Shown one piece after another: positions 40,589 through 40,766 of a DNA stretch of 40,766 nucleotides. Within the stretch, counting starts at the first letter, position 1; the number at the start of each line of letters is the position of its first letter. The notes under the pieces are model-generated. The model was not told the DNA's origin. It worked only from the letters and a program-made list of their open reading frames with translations, and ran no database searches. The DNA comes from an uncultured Eubacterium sp. Lineage in GTDB: Bacteria; Bacillota; Clostridia; Lachnospirales; Lachnospiraceae. A program made the position numbers and the translations under genes. The stretch covers positions 1-40,766 of the forward strand of contig CAJUFM010000024.1 of NCBI GenBank assembly GCA_910585745.1. The letters run 5' to 3'.

Positions 40589-40766
40589 CAATTTATTTAT
40601 TCCAATAAGAGTTGGTTGTTACTATGAATTTGTGGTGGTAAAAAAATGAAAGTGACGGCCAAAACAGTATAAATACTTATTTTTCTGTATTTTGTAAAGG
40701 GATATTTTTTAAAAAAGTCCAGCTAATAAATGTCAATAGTAAAATAAAAATTTTTTATATTTATTT

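Noticed and set aside
40589..40766. A possible new gene start near 40647 (eight codons then a stop, followed by a membrane-like stretch in the same frame)
   Set aside because: The frame holds several stop codons and is too short to judge. It could be the remnant of a broken membrane gene or chance in AT-rich DNA; the window ends here.

Overview
The window looks like the chromosome of a spore-forming, probably motile Clostridia of the Lachnospiraceae type. Supporting signs are a SCIFF peptide with its radical SAM maturase, a spoVAD-spoVAE pair, flagellar rod genes beside an mreB/mbl gene, a ComF-YvyF pair, a fused SecDF and an Mrp/Mbh-like antiporter operon. This placement comes from gene content and order recalled from known families, not from a search. 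I see no rRNA, tRNA, CRISPR array, transposase or replication origin. No stretch longer than about 300 bases lacks a gene.

Layout. 1-1660: a PHP phosphoesterase (minus strand) bordered by a dispersed inverted-repeat sequence, then a small TIGR04086-like membrane protein. 1681-3388: the SCIFF system, with a strong promoter, a 46-codon six-cysteine peptide gene (1751-1891), a weak attenuator and the radical SAM/SPASM maturase. 3457-6723: mbl, flhO, flhP and a rod-binding (FlgJ N-terminal-like) gene in the order known from Bacillus, closed by a perfect-palindrome terminator. 6742-12407: recD2, comF, yvyF, UDP-galactopyranose mutase and a family 2 glycosyltransferase. 12535-15046 (minus): a sigma factor overlapping a membrane-anchored beta-propeller protein, probably its regulator. 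15170-25603 (minus): a ten-gene Mrp/Mbh-like cation/proton antiporter operon with four NuoL/M/N-like subunits and no redox subunit, followed by prmA. 25699-30262: tadA, secDF, spoVAD and spoVAE, with clear sigma-A promoters and terminators.

30300-40588 is a visibly AT-rich, all-plus-strand block of eleven tightly packed genes, unlike its neighbours in base and codon use and probably acquired by transfer. I read it as a peptide natural-product (RiPP) cluster of the clostridial CcpM/CLI_3235 kind. It holds a 70-residue precursor with four cysteines, a radical SAM maturase, a TIGR04066-like maturation protein and an acyl-carrier-related protein without the carrier serine. It also holds a second acyl carrier that does keep the serine, a PaaK-like adenylate-forming ligase and a large protein with a DUF1349-like front and a BtrH-like rear. 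An ABC exporter, a cytosolic subtilase with a full catalytic triad and a membrane protein complete it. A plausible scheme is: ligase charges the carrier, the BtrH-like protein moves the acyl or aminoacyl group to the peptide, CcpM installs radical-derived links at cysteines, the subtilase removes the leader and the ABC protein exports the product. The carrier-ligase-transferase module together with a radical SAM peptide maturase is the most novel-looking system here.
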